From an uncultured Gammaproteobacteria bacterium (GTDB lineage: Bacteria > Pseudomonadota > Gammaproteobacteria > Steroidobacterales > JABDMI01), in assembly GCA_905479875.1 (NCBI GenBank), contig CAJQOG010000113.1:1-39739 (forward strand): a stretch of 39,739 nucleotides of DNA. Direction: 5' to 3'. The position numbers and the translations under genes are program-made. The notes under the pieces were generated by a model, which did not search any database, had not been told where the DNA came from, and worked only from the letters and a program-made list of their open reading frames with translations. This document shows positions 17,391 through 26,265 of the stretch, piece after piece. The number at the start of each line of letters is the position of its first letter. Position 1 is the stretch's first letter.

Positions 17391-18044
17391 TTATTCTTGC
17401 GCTGACGGTTGCGCATCACCCAAGTCAGACAATTTCATTTGTAATAGGTTCGGGTCGCCAATAGGTGTTTCTTGCATAGCAATTTGAGCAGCCTCATAAG
17501 CCGCTTTGGCTTTTACAATATCGCCTTGGGCAATATGGATATCACCCTGAAGCTCAGCTACTAAAGGCGCATAAGACTTACTATCCACTTTTTTGAGACT
17601 TGCTAAGGCTCCAGCATAATCTTGCGTAGCCAAATATAACTTAGCCAAGCGGAAGTTTGCCACTTCAGTTAATTGTGAGTCATTACTTGTTGCTATAGCC
17701 GACTCAAGCGATTTAATCGCTTGAGTTAAATCTTTTGACTCAACATCGTTACGAGCTTTAAGCAAATAAGCTTGAGCCGCATAACTTGTATTTTTAAAGT
17801 CTGTGGTTATTTTTGTTAATAGCTCATTAGCTTTGGCATCATCGTCGCTATTAAAAGCCGTTGCCATTTCTTCATAAACTACTGCAGCTTGACCCGCCTG
17901 TGTATCCAAATGACCAGTCCAAGCTCTCCACGCGAAAATCCCAACTAAGCCAAGCGCTACGCCTGTAACGATGAATCGACCGTTCTCTTTCCACCACTCA
18001 ATGAGTTTTTCTTTCTCTTCATCGCTACTTAAATATTCGCTCAT
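17391..18044 (-). CDS. yfgM: YfgM-like SecYEG-associated TPR membrane protein
   Basis: The 217-residue protein has a short cytoplasmic N terminus (MSEYLSSDEEKEKLIEWWKENG), one transmembrane helix (RFIVTGVALGLVGIFAWRAW) and a periplasmic TPR domain. This is the YfgM family. In E. coli YfgM binds the Sec translocon with PpiD and links translocation to periplasmic chaperones. The WWKENG motif before the membrane helix is typical. It lies between hisS and bamB, the conserved order. Confidence 0.92.
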   Translation of the reverse strand: MSEYLSSDEEKEKLIEWWKENGRFIVTGVALGLVGIFAWRAWTGHLDTQAGQAAVVYEEMATAFNSDDDAKANELLTKITTDFKNTSYAAQAYLLKARNDVESKDLTQAIKSLESAIATSNDSQLTEVANFRLAKLYLATQDYAGALASLKKVDSKSYAPLVAELQGDIHIAQGDIVKAKAAYEAAQIAMQETPIGDPNLLQMKLSDLGDAQPSAQE

Positions 18045-18130
18045 ACTAACTTTCCGTTTTCTTTGATTGTTTCAACGTGTTTACTAAGACGTAAACAAAA
18101 TTAATTTTCTTTTTTTCTAACTAAATATTT

Positions 18131-19414
18131 TTATGATTCTTCGCTTGCTAAGCGCTCACTTAAAACTTTGACTAAGTCTGCTCGTCGAATAGTTTCTTGA
18201 GCTTCGCGCTGACGAAGGTCTTTAAACACCACATGAGATGAAGCCGACTCTTCTTCGCCTAAAATCAATGCAAAACGAGCACCGCTTTTATCAGCCTTCT
18301 TCATTTGAGACTTGATACCAGCTTCGCCACAATAAACCGCTAATTTTACCCCATTTAAAGCATCCCGTAGCTCCTCTGATAAACGGAAAGCCTCCCGCTT
18401 GAGTTCAGTAGTATTTCCAGAGACTAGGAAGAGGTCTAATTGTGAGATATTAATAGCTGTATTTGCTTGTTTCATGAGCTCAATTACTCGCTCAATACCC
18501 AAAGCCCAACCCACGGCTCTGGTCGGTTTACCGCCTAATTGCTCAACTAAACCATCGTAACGACCACCAGAGCAAATGGCATTCTGAGCGCCTAATTTAT
18601 CTGTTAACCACTCAAATACGGTCAACGAATAATAATCCAATCCTCTTACCAATCGTGGATTAACTTGATATTTAATCCCAGCATCATCTAGGAAATTTCT
18701 AAGCCCTGTAAAATGAACTTTCTCTTCCTCCGAAAGGTAATCACTCATGATTGGCGCATCTTTAACCAAGTCTTGAGTTTGTGGCACTTTACTATCTAAA
18801 ATGCGCAAGGGATTACGTTCAAGCCTACGCAAGCTGTCTGCATCTAACTTATCTTTATGCTGCTTAAAGTAACTTAAGAGAGCCTCACGATAATTACTAC
18901 GAGTCTCAATCGAACCGATGGAGTTAATCTCTAGACTTGGGTTCAATCCAAGTTTTTTCCATAACCTAGCAGATAAAATAATTAATTCGGCGTCAACATC
19001 CGGACCACCATAACCAAAAACTTCAGCGCCAATCTGATGAAACTGGCGATAACGACCTTTCTGAGGACGCTCATGCCTAAACATCGGCCCCATATACCAG
19101 AGTTTTTGAGTTTGATTGTAGAACAAGCCATTACTTATACCAGCTCTAACACAAGCCGCTGTGCCTTCTGGACGCAATGAATATTTAAGATTATCCTCGC
19201 CGCCAAAAGAGTACATTTCTTTTTCAACAATATCGGTTACTTCACCAATGGAACGTTTAAATAACTCAGTATGTTCAACAATTGGAAACCTAATTTCATC
19301 ATAGCCGTAGCTAGACAAAGTTTCACGAACAGCTTTTTCAAGAAACTGCCAATATGGTGTTTCATCTGGCAGGATGTCGTTCATGCCACGGATAGATTGA
19401 ATTACTTTAGACAC
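18131..19414 (-). CDS. hisS: Histidyl-tRNA synthetase
   Basis: This 427-residue class II synthetase shows RGMNDILPDETPYW at the N terminus and motif 2 FRHERPQKGRYRQFHQIGAE. The histidine-specific LVRGLDYYSLTVFEW and the motif 3 region GGRYDGLVEQLGG...GWALGIERV follow, then the C-terminal anticodon-binding domain. Length matches E. coli HisS (424). rodZ lies 58 bases upstream where ispG would normally intervene. Confidence 0.97.
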   Translation of the reverse strand: MSKVIQSIRGMNDILPDETPYWQFLEKAVRETLSSYGYDEIRFPIVEHTELFKRSIGEVTDIVEKEMYSFGGEDNLKYSLRPEGTAACVRAGISNGLFYNQTQKLWYMGPMFRHERPQKGRYRQFHQIGAEVFGYGGPDVDAELIILSARLWKKLGLNPSLEINSIGSIETRSNYREALLSYFKQHKDKLDADSLRRLERNPLRILDSKVPQTQDLVKDAPIMSDYLSEEEKVHFTGLRNFLDDAGIKYQVNPRLVRGLDYYSLTVFEWLTDKLGAQNAICSGGRYDGLVEQLGGKPTRAVGWALGIERVIELMKQANTAINISQLDLFLVSGNTTELKREAFRLSEELRDALNGVKLAVYCGEAGIKSQMKKADKSGARFALILGEEESASSHVVFKDLRQREAQETIRRADLVKVLSERLASEES

Positions 19415-19472
19415 GCTACACTCGCTTTCAAATCAGCAATAACTGAATTAAAAATTTATTAAAGAATTGAAA

Positions 19473-20432
19473 TTATGGCTCAAGAACAAAACGAGCTGTA
19501 TTGCCGGCTTTTGCACTAGATGGGATATTATAAGTTGAACCATTAAAATTAAGTTTTACACCAGGGTAATTTCCAAAGAAAATACTTGTTGGGCCAGTAA
19601 TTGTTAACTCTGCTATAGAGCCAGGTTTTTTATTATCGTAAATTAATTGTTTATTATTTACGTCAAAGACTTCGACCCAACTCTCTTGAGTAAACTCGAA
19701 TCGGAGTACATTATTATTAATAATTGGTCTAGGATTATTAGCAACTGGAGCAGACTCTACTGTAATAGGATTACTTACTTCATTGTCTTCAACTGAGCCT
19801 GATGATGAGCTATTTGGACTCAGATCGGCATCCGAAGCGTAATTAATCGAGTTAGCTGGTAAAGCTATTTCACCAATATTTGCTTGCTGATTAGAGGATG
19901 TTTGTGGAGCTAAATTTATTTCTGTCGTGCCTTGATTTTCTTGATCTGAATCTTTTAGCCATTTAGTCCCAAAAATATATGTGCCATATGCCAGACCAGC
20001 AATAACTATGAACATGATTAAACGGGATACCCACTTAACTAGAGAAGCATAGTTCTTCTTTTGTGTAGTAGAACTTATATGGCGGTTTATAACAGGCGTC
20101 GTTTCTTTGCGCTCAGCGACCTGATAATAAGCAAATAAGACATCATCAGGATTTAGGCCTAAATGCTCTGCATAATGCTTTAAATGCCCTTTAGCAAAAA
20201 CCTGAGCACCAAACTTAGAGAAATCATCTTCTTCTAATGCCGTTAACATCCAAGGGTCTAAGTTTAACTCTCGGGCAATAAGTGCGAGTTCAGCATTAGT
20301 CTGCTCTCGCCGCGCTCGTAGAATTGCACCAGGAGTAAGTACATTACGAATTTGACTGTCAGTTTGACTCAGTGGTTCGTTGATCGGGCCAGATGAGTCA
20401 CTTAATGGTAATTCTTTATTATTTTCTATCAT
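19473..20432 (-). CDS. rodZ: Cytoskeletal protein RodZ
   Basis: The 319-residue protein has an N-terminal Cro-like helix-turn-helix (GAILRARREQTNAELALIARELNL), used in RodZ to bind MreB rather than DNA. One transmembrane helix (about 130-155, SRLIMFIVIAGLAYGTYIFG), a Ser/Asn-rich periplasmic linker and a C-terminal DUF4115 beta domain (FTQESWVEVFDVNNKQLIYD) complete it. RodZ ties MreB filaments to the elongasome and sets rod width. pilF lies 12 bases upstream, so the two are co-transcribed. Confidence 0.93.
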   Translation of the reverse strand: MIENNKELPLSDSSGPINEPLSQTDSQIRNVLTPGAILRARREQTNAELALIARELNLDPWMLTALEEDDFSKFGAQVFAKGHLKHYAEHLGLNPDDVLFAYYQVAERKETTPVINRHISSTTQKKNYASLVKWVSRLIMFIVIAGLAYGTYIFGTKWLKDSDQENQGTTEINLAPQTSSNQQANIGEIALPANSINYASDADLSPNSSSSGSVEDNEVSNPITVESAPVANNPRPIINNNVLRFEFTQESWVEVFDVNNKQLIYDNKKPGSIAELTITGPTSIFFGNYPGVKLNFNGSTYNIPSSAKAGNTARFVLEP

Positions 20433-20444
20433 ATAAAACTCGTA

Positions 20445-21293
20445 TTAACGACGCTCTAACAATTCTTTTGTTTGATCTGAGCTTGGAAAATTTTGTTGTA
20501 ATTGCAAAGCGTACTGTCCAGCTTGGTCTGGATTATTCATTGCCTTACTTAAACGATAAGCCAAATATAAATATTCAGGATTCTCTGTTCCGTTAGTAGT
20601 CAAGCTTTTATATGTTTTGAAAAAACCATTAGCAATAACTAAATTTTCCAACTCTAAATTTACGTCAGTTAAATGATAATATGCTTGAGTATTTCTAGGG
20701 TTCATTCTAATGGCATCGCGAAAATATTTATCGGCCCTAATGTAATCAGGAATTTTTTTAGCACAAACACCCGCATTGGTCATTGCCGCATCAGGGGTTT
20801 GATAACGACGGTTTCCAGCGGCTCTTTCAAAATATTTTAATGATTCAAGAGCATCATTTTGTCTACATAAAAAGGTACCATAATTATTTAAAGATATAGG
20901 ATCATTTGGGTCTAATTTAACTGCCCTACTATAATGCGTAGATGCTTTTTCAGTTTCGCCATAACGCTCGTATGCAAACGCTAAATAAGTATGCGCAAGG
21001 GCTAATGTAGGTTGTTGCTCAACCGCTTTTTCAAGTTTAACAATCGCTTGCCCAAGATTATTTTGTTTTAAATACTGAGCACCTAGTGTCATATTAAAAC
21101 TTGCGGCCTCTTCAAGAGATACTTTCTTCTGAGCAGATGTCTTTTCAACCTGTTGTGGAGGAGCTTGATTTTGAGTTTTTTTAACACCTTGGCCAGTGTC
21201 TATTGAGACACATGCACATAAAGTAAAACTAAGGACAGATAATGAAAGAACTTGTCCCATTTTACTCTGCTTAGATTTCATTTTTAAAAACAT
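20445..21293 (-). CDS. pilF: Type IV pilus biogenesis/stability lipoprotein PilF (PilW)
   Basis: This TPR lipoprotein is the pilotin for PilQ secretin assembly in type IV pilus machines. Six TPR-like units are visible, for example ALAHTYLAFAYERYGETEKA and PISLNNYGTFLCRQNDALESL. The signal peptide ends LSFTLCACVSID. The ORF track starts at 21311, but the ATG at 21293 has GGAG about eight bases upstream and leaves a compact signal sequence, so I prefer it. It lies between rlmN and rodZ, the usual place. No other pilus gene is in the window. Confidence 0.9.
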   Translation of the reverse strand: MFLKMKSKQSKMGQVLSLSVLSFTLCACVSIDTGQGVKKTQNQAPPQQVEKTSAQKKVSLEEAASFNMTLGAQYLKQNNLGQAIVKLEKAVEQQPTLALAHTYLAFAYERYGETEKASTHYSRAVKLDPNDPISLNNYGTFLCRQNDALESLKYFERAAGNRRYQTPDAAMTNAGVCAKKIPDYIRADKYFRDAIRMNPRNTQAYYHLTDVNLELENLVIANGFFKTYKSLTTNGTENPEYLYLAYRLSKAMNNPDQAGQYALQLQQNFPSSDQTKELLERR

Positions 21294-21379
21294 GCTCTCA
21301 CTCCATCTCATTTATTTTTTTATTGGTATATCAACTGCTTAGTATAGCCATTTATGATGAAATTTTGTGATTCCCAGGC

Positions 21380-22546
21380 TCAAGAGAACTGTTTTTCGCC
21401 CAAGCGCTTTTTAACTCGATTCTTGACTTGACCCGCAAGTTGACCACATGCTGCGTCAATATCATCTCCGCGAGTACGGCGTGTAGTAGCAATAATCCCA
21501 TTTTCTCGCAATATTTGGCGAAAACGCTCAATACGGTTTCCGCTCGAACGAGTGTATTCCGTACCAGGAAATGGGTTAAATGGAATAAGATTAATTTTTA
21601 CTGCATAAGTTTTATTTTTAAGCAACTCAACTAACTCATGCGCATGTTCAGGGGCATCATTCACCTCTTGCAACATAACATACTCAAAGGTCACATTACG
21701 GCCTTGTGTCTTTTGCAAATAATCCCAACACGCTGGTAGCAATTCTTCGATAGGGTGTTTTTTGTTAATTGGCACCAAAATATCGCGTAATGGATTATTG
21801 GTAGCGTGTAATGAAACAGCTAAAGCTACATCCACTTCTTCAGCTAATTTCTTAAGTTGGGGGACCAGGCCAGACGTACTTAAAGTCACTCGGCGACGTG
21901 ATAAGTCAAAACCAATATCATCGCGAAGAATTTTCATTGCGGGAACCACTTCACGATAATTTGCAAGCGGCTCGCCCATTCCCATAAACACAACATTAGT
22001 AATAATGCGTTCTTGAGTAGTTGAATTGAGCATATCAATTCCGCGATCAGCAGCAAGTTCACGTTGCGCTAACCACACCTGGCCAACAATTTCTGCAGCA
22101 CTTAAATTTCGGTTAAAACCTTGCGCGCCTGTTGAGCAAAATGAGCAATCTAAAGCACAACCCACTTGTGAAGAAACGCATAATGTGCCACGTTTTCCAT
22201 CAGGTATAAAAACGGTTTCAATCCCCTGACTAGAACCCATACTTAATAACCATTTACGCGTTCCATCTTCTGAATGCTGCGAAGTCATAATTTCAGGTAC
22301 ACGTAAGTCAGCATGTTCACCTAAAGTTGCACGCAGTTTTTTAGATAAGTCTGTCATATCTAAAAAATCTGCGGCACCTTTTTTATAAATCCATTTCATT
22401 ATTTGTCTTGCACGAAATGGTTTTTCTCCTAAGCCTTTAAAAAACTCTTCTAAACCTTCACGAGTCATACCTAACAAATTAGCCTTAGGGCTAACGTAAG
22501 TAGGCACTAGCTCACTAGTGTTTGTAGTTGGAGTTTCAATAGTCAT
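21380..22546 (-). CDS. rlmN: 23S rRNA/tRNA adenine-C2 methyltransferase RlmN
   Basis: This 388-residue radical SAM enzyme carries the cluster motif [11 protein letters not shown], the [12 protein letters not shown]-contact motif, and the C-terminal CGQLAGQV cysteine that forms the protein-RNA intermediate. RlmN methylates C2 of A2503 in 23S rRNA and of A37 in several tRNAs, affecting decoding accuracy. It needs a [4Fe-4S] cluster, so it depends on the Fe-S genes nearby. It precedes pilF by 86 bases. Confidence 0.96.
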   Translation of the reverse strand: MTIETPTTNTSELVPTYVSPKANLLGMTREGLEEFFKGLGEKPFRARQIMKWIYKKGAADFLDMTDLSKKLRATLGEHADLRVPEIMTSQHSEDGTRKWLLSMGSSQGIETVFIPDGKRGTLCVSSQVGCALDCSFCSTGAQGFNRNLSAAEIVGQVWLAQRELAADRGIDMLNSTTQERIITNVVFMGMGEPLANYREVVPAMKILRDDIGFDLSRRRVTLSTSGLVPQLKKLAEEVDVALAVSLHATNNPLRDILVPINKKHPIEELLPACWDYLQKTQGRNVTFEYVMLQEVNDAPEHAHELVELLKNKTYAVKINLIPFNPFPGTEYTRSSGNRIERFRQILRENGIIATTRRTRGDDIDAACGQLAGQVKNRVKKRLGEKQFS

Positions 22547-22588
22547 AACGATTATTTAAATTAAAGAGACTTAAGAGAAGTTCTTAAA

Positions 22589-23014
22589 TTAACGCGGGCA
22601 AAGCTCTGTAGCTGAGAAAAAATACGCAGCTTCGATTGCTGCATTTTCAACACTATCAGAACCATGCACTGCGTTTGCATCAATACTTTCAGCAAAGTCT
22701 GCACGAATTGTTCCAGCATCAGCTTCTTTCGGATTAGTTGCGCCCATAAGGTCACGATTCACTTGCATCGCATTTTCGCCTTCCAATACTTGAATCATTA
22801 CTGGTCCAGAAGTCATAAACTCAACTAAATCCTTAAAGAAAGGTCGTTCACTATGTACCGCATAGAAACCTTCAGCTTCTTTTTTGCTTAAGTGCTTCAT
22901 TTTTGCAGCTACAACTTTTAAGCCAGCTTTTTCAAAACGAGCATAGATTTCGCCGATTACATTTTTTGCTACAGCGTCAGGTTTAATGATTGAAATAGTA
23001 CGTTCTACAGACAT
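22589..23014 (-). CDS. ndk: Nucleoside diphosphate kinase
   Basis: The 141-residue protein matches the usual Ndk length. It begins [15 protein letters not shown], includes the ADP-site residues, and has the catalytic region close to [20 protein letters not shown] with the phospho-histidine in VHGSDS. The enzyme balances NTP pools. The ORF track starts 27 codons earlier at 23095, but the ATG at 23014 has GGAG six bases upstream and is the family start. rlmN follows 42 bases downstream. Confidence 0.96.
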   Translation of the reverse strand: MSVERTISIIKPDAVAKNVIGEIYARFEKAGLKVVAAKMKHLSKKEAEGFYAVHSERPFFKDLVEFMTSGPVMIQVLEGENAMQVNRDLMGATNPKEADAGTIRADFAESIDANAVHGSDSVENAAIEAAYFFSATELCPR

Positions 23015-23310
23015 GATGTCTCCATTCAAATAGATAAGTTTAAAGAAAATGATACATACAAACGACTCTAGTCGAATCGATTGAAAAATGAACAATTAAG
23101 GGGCGCTATTTTACCCTAATGAGGATTATTTATTGCTAAATATTAGGGAATACGCGTAAAAATTGAGATTGTCCCGGTTCGCTGACATTGACAGGTTTTT
23201 TATGCGGCCATTGTGACGAACTTAAAAGCGACACGGCAATCTGCTAATACTTAGGATACCCAGAATCGAGTACAGGACTGCGCGCTTAATTAAAACGATT
23301 AAGCGCTTGT
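23015..23310. other. Non-coding gap between iscA-like gene and ndk, with hairpins
   Basis: This 296-base gap holds no credible ORF. Next to ndk there is a CCCTAAT...ATTAGGG inverted repeat (about 23113-23147). Next to the iscA-like stop there is a perfect 9-bp stem GCGCTTAAT-TAAAACG-ATTAAGCGC (23282-23306) without a T-run on either strand. It should contain the ndk promoter on the minus strand; no convincing box pair was found. A small RNA cannot be excluded. Confidence 0.5.
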
Positions 23311-23646
23311 CTAGATACTAAAACTCTCGCCACATCCGCACTCGCCTTTAACTTTAGGGTTACGGAATTGGAAAGACTCATTTAACCCCTGTTTAACAAA
23401 ATCAATTTCTGTACCTGCTAGATAGCTAATACTCTCTTGGTTTACAAAAATTTTAACGCCTCGGTCTTCAAAAACTTTATCTTCATCAGAGGCTTTTGAA
23501 GCAATATTAACAACGTAAGCATAGCCATTACAGCCTGTTTTCTTAACCCCTAAACGCAAGCCAATGCTATCGACTTCTTGTTGCATAAAGCCTAAAACAC
23601 GTTCTGCGGCGGCTGGTGTTAGAGTAATTGGTTCTTGATTTTGCAT
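23311..23646 (-). CDS. IscA/SufA-type A-type iron-sulfur carrier
   Basis: The 111-residue HesB/IscA-family protein has the three conserved cysteines: Cys39 in LGVKKTGCNGYAYVV and Cys103/Cys105 in KGECGCGESF, spaced as in E. coli IscA (35, 99, 101). A-type carriers move Fe-S clusters or iron to target enzymes. It follows the IscU-like gene by 69 bases in the iscS cluster, which favours iscA, but sequence alone cannot separate IscA, SufA and ErpA. All expected ligands are intact, in contrast to the neighbouring scaffold-like protein. Confidence 0.88.
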   Translation of the reverse strand: MQNQEPITLTPAAAERVLGFMQQEVDSIGLRLGVKKTGCNGYAYVVNIASKASDEDKVFEDRGVKIFVNQESISYLAGTEIDFVKQGLNESFQFRNPKVKGECGCGESFSI

Positions 23647-23715
23647 AGGTATATTTTAACGCGAAGGGTTTAGAGATATCAAAGATAATTGGGGTTAAAT
23701 TGTAAAATTTCAATA

Positions 23716-24069
23716 CTAGCCAGTTGATAATCCCATCCAAGCATCTTCCAACTTAATTAATACGTTCATATACGGATATGGCATATTTAATTGTTGGCGC
23801 AAGCTTTCGGCATCAAAAGCCTGGCCAATACTTAAATTTCCATCTGCAACTAAGCGAGCCAAGGTTTCAACCGCTGCAATTGCATAAGGACTTCCGTAAA
23901 CCTTATAGTAAAGCTTGGTAGCGTTGCAATCAAAATACAACGCAAACCACACGCCATGTGGACGCGCTCCAGCCTGAGAGTGCTGTAACAAGTCTAAAGA
24001 AATATTATTTGGTAAAACAAACTGAGGATGCATAAAAGCATTCTCAACAAGAGCGTTATATTCAAGCAT
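23716..24069 (-). CDS. IscU/NifU-N-like protein lacking all cluster-ligand cysteines
   Basis: The 117-residue protein aligns by eye with IscU along most of its length. YKVYGSPYAIAAVETLARLVADGNLSIGQA corresponds to [28 protein letters not shown], and YMNVLIKLEDAW to KIHCSILAEDAI. The three IscU ligand cysteines are gone: Cys37 becomes His38 (AGARPHGV), Cys63 becomes Ser60, and Cys106 becomes Val103. Asp39 and His105 are also replaced (Val40, Asn102). The only cysteine is Cys48, at a non-ligand site. The reading frame is intact and sits 25 bases after iscS, so it is a kept gene, not a decayed one. It cannot be a conventional scaffold. A regulatory or adaptor role for IscS is possible but is inference. 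Confidence 0.8.
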   Translation of the reverse strand: MLEYNALVENAFMHPQFVLPNNISLDLLQHSQAGARPHGVWFALYFDCNATKLYYKVYGSPYAIAAVETLARLVADGNLSIGQAFDAESLRQQLNMPYPYMNVLIKLEDAWMGLSTG

Positions 24070-24094
24070 GGCTAGTAGTCTACAGGCGATTTAT

Positions 24095-25303
24095 TTAAGC
24101 TGCAAAAGCTCGTATTCGTTTCACTTGCTGATGAATCACTTCGATAGCTCTATCAATGTCTGATTCGCTCGTGAAGCGTCCTATACTAAAACGTATAGAA
24201 CTTTGTGCTGCTTGATCATCACGCCCCAAAGCACGTAATACATAGGATGGTTCTGCATTCGCTGAAGTGCAAGCAGACCCAGAAGAAACTGCCAGTTCTG
24301 ATAAAGCGTAAAGAAGACTCTCTCCTTCTATGCCTTCAAAACTGACATTCAAAATTCCTGCAACTTGTTGAGCTTTACCATCTTCTCTATAAATTTCATC
24401 AAACCCATTGAGTTGCACTCCACCTAAGGGTTTAATGCTTGACCATAACTTTTCACGTAAATTTGAGATGTGTAAACTATCACTTTCAAGTTCAGCTTGA
24501 GCTAATGCAAAAGCCTCACCCATACCAACAATCTGATGAGTCGCTAAGGTTCCGGAGCGTAGACCAGATTCATGACCGCCTCCATGTATCATCGGCTCAA
24601 CTTGAACGCGCTGAGTTTCTCGTACATACAAAACACCAATGCCTTTAGGACCATAAATTTTGTGTCCTGAGAAAGACATCAAATCAACTGGTGTTTTACT
24701 TACATCAATGGCAATTTTCCCAGCACTTTGGGCCGCATCAACATGAAAAACTATATCTCTATCAGAACAAATTTGAGCAATAGCCTCAATATCTTGGACC
24801 ACTCCAATTTCATTATTTACATGCATTATTGAAACCAGAACGGTATCTTCTCTCAAAGCATCGTTCAATTGTTGCATACAAATTTGCCCATTACACTCAG
24901 GAGTCAGATAAGTAACCTCATAGCCTTCTTTTTCTAAAAATTTACAGGTATCAAGAACAGCTTTGTGTTCAGTGCGACAAGTAACAATATGTTTACGTTC
25001 AGTTACCTGCTTAGTATTAGGATCAACTTTGGTGTGGTAATGCGCAACACCTTTTAAAGCTAAGTTATTAGATTCAGTTGCGCCTGATGTCCAGATTATT
25101 TCCTCTGGCTTGGCATTAATTAAAGCAGATACCTGGCGCCTAGCCACTTCCACTTTTCCACGCGCTTCACGCCCGAGATGATGGCTGCTTGACGCAGGGT
25201 TTGCAAAACAGCCCTCATTGGTCATGCAGTCCACCATTTTTTCAGCAACTCGTTTGTCAACTGGTGTTGTGGCGGCATAATCTAAGTAAATGGTTTTATT
25301 CAT
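24095..25303 (-). CDS. iscS: Cysteine desulfurase IscS
   Basis: IscS is a PLP enzyme that takes sulfur from cysteine for Fe-S clusters and tRNA thiolation. The PLP lysine is Lys215 in [12 protein letters not shown], and the persulfide cysteine is Cys345 in [21 protein letters not shown], the long mobile loop of group I enzymes. Compared with E. coli IscS (404 residues), there is an extra segment near [12 protein letters not shown] (about 93-103). The protein ends at VKRIRAFAA, so the final roughly 20 residues (the region implicated in IscU binding in E. coli) are missing. The upstream gene is trmJ; iscR, normally between them, is absent. The IscU-like gene follows closely. Confidence 0.93.
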   Translation of the reverse strand: MNKTIYLDYAATTPVDKRVAEKMVDCMTNEGCFANPASSSHHLGREARGKVEVARRQVSALINAKPEEIIWTSGATESNNLALKGVAHYHTKVDPNTKQVTERKHIVTCRTEHKAVLDTCKFLEKEGYEVTYLTPECNGQICMQQLNDALREDTVLVSIMHVNNEIGVVQDIEAIAQICSDRDIVFHVDAAQSAGKIAIDVSKTPVDLMSFSGHKIYGPKGIGVLYVRETQRVQVEPMIHGGGHESGLRSGTLATHQIVGMGEAFALAQAELESDSLHISNLREKLWSSIKPLGGVQLNGFDEIYREDGKAQQVAGILNVSFEGIEGESLLYALSELAVSSGSACTSANAEPSYVLRALGRDDQAAQSSIRFSIGRFTSESDIDRAIEVIHQQVKRIRAFAA

Positions 25304-25394
25304 AGTCTAGGTTTTCGAATAAGTAATTTGATAACTAAAGTAACATTATACAAGTAAATTTTTTAATTAAAAAACTAAAAAATAGTTTACTCAA

Positions 25395-26189
25395 TTAATC
25401 GATTTTTTTCGATAAGCTCTTTATTTTATTCTCAATTGATGTAAATATCCCTTGGATAATATTGACTTCTTTGTGTTCTAACTGTGCTTTGTAAACTACT
25501 CGCTTTAGTTTGCGCAGCATGTACTGGGGGTCTTGTTGAAATAAGAATTCAGCCTTTGCCAACACGCTTTCTAAGCGTTGAAATAAAAAATTCAATTCAC
25601 CTGCTGTAGCAGGTTTATCAGCAGATACGGCTTTTTCGATAGAATTAACAATATTATCAACTTTTCTATCACACTCAAGAGCCGTGCAACGTATTTGATA
25701 AGCAAACACTTGAACTGCCATTGCCAAATTTAATGAACTGTACTCAGGATTGGCATCAATACAGGCATGATACTGGCAATGCGCCAATTCTTCATTAGTA
25801 AGTCCCGTTCTTTCCCTTCCAAACACCATTGCAACTGGGTATTGTTTTGCTGTCTCTACTATTAACTTAGCAGCTTCCTGCGGATCAAGCATGGGCCACG
25901 GCATAGTACGTGAGCGAGCGCTGGAACCAATAACCAAAGTACACTCATCAATGGCAGAGCTCAGGTCTGCAACATTATGCGCAGACGCCACAATATCGGT
26001 GGCTCCTGAGGCTAAGGCACAGGCATCACCTTGTACAGCTGAATACTCACAAGGTTCTACCAAACGTAGATCAGACAGGCCCATGGTTTTCATAGCTCTG
26101 GCTGCAGAGCCTATATTTCCAGCATGACTGGTTCCGACTAATACCACTCGAACGTTCTTTAAGACGCTTTTTAAATTAAATTCCGACAC
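25395..26189 (-). CDS. trmJ: tRNA (Cm32/Um32) methyltransferase TrmJ
   Basis: This 264-residue SPOUT-class enzyme 2'-O-methylates nucleotide 32 of tRNAs. VRVVLVGTSHAGNIGSAARAMKTMG is the N-terminal RNA-binding/knot entry, VFGRERTGLTNEELAHC the second motif, and NPEYSSLNLAMAVQVFAYQI the SAM-binding knot. A C-terminal helical extension provides dimer and tRNA contacts. It is divergent from suhB, as in E. coli, where trmJ precedes iscR. Here iscS follows directly, 91 bases on. Confidence 0.94.
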   Translation of the reverse strand: MSEFNLKSVLKNVRVVLVGTSHAGNIGSAARAMKTMGLSDLRLVEPCEYSAVQGDACALASGATDIVASAHNVADLSSAIDECTLVIGSSARSRTMPWPMLDPQEAAKLIVETAKQYPVAMVFGRERTGLTNEELAHCQYHACIDANPEYSSLNLAMAVQVFAYQIRCTALECDRKVDNIVNSIEKAVSADKPATAGELNFLFQRLESVLAKAEFLFQQDPQYMLRKLKRVVYKAQLEHKEVNIIQGIFTSIENKIKSLSKKID

Positions 26190-26247
26190 TTTTGTACTCT
26201 AGATTTAGTTTTAAGACCCAATTGATAAGGACGTGAAATAAGAATTT

Positions 26248-26256
26248 TGGTATTCT
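26248..26256 (+). promoter_or_regulatory. Possible extended -10 promoter for suhB
   Basis: TGGTATTCT resembles an extended -10 (TGnTATAAT). The -35 position shows only a weak AGGACG. Transcription would start near 26263, so the GTTGTAAG stem arm at 26266 would lie at the very 5' end of the suhB mRNA. This is tentative. Confidence 0.35.
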
Positions 26257-26265
26257 ACCGTCCGC

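Noticed and set aside
23150-23280. tRNA-like sequence containing GGTTCG
   Set aside because: No acceptor stem, anticodon arm or CCA-compatible 3' end can be folded around it.
23716-24069. Treating the IscU-like gene as a decayed pseudogene
   Set aside because: The frame is complete, length matches IscU, spacing to iscS is tight, and the non-ligand pattern is well kept, which does not look like random decay.
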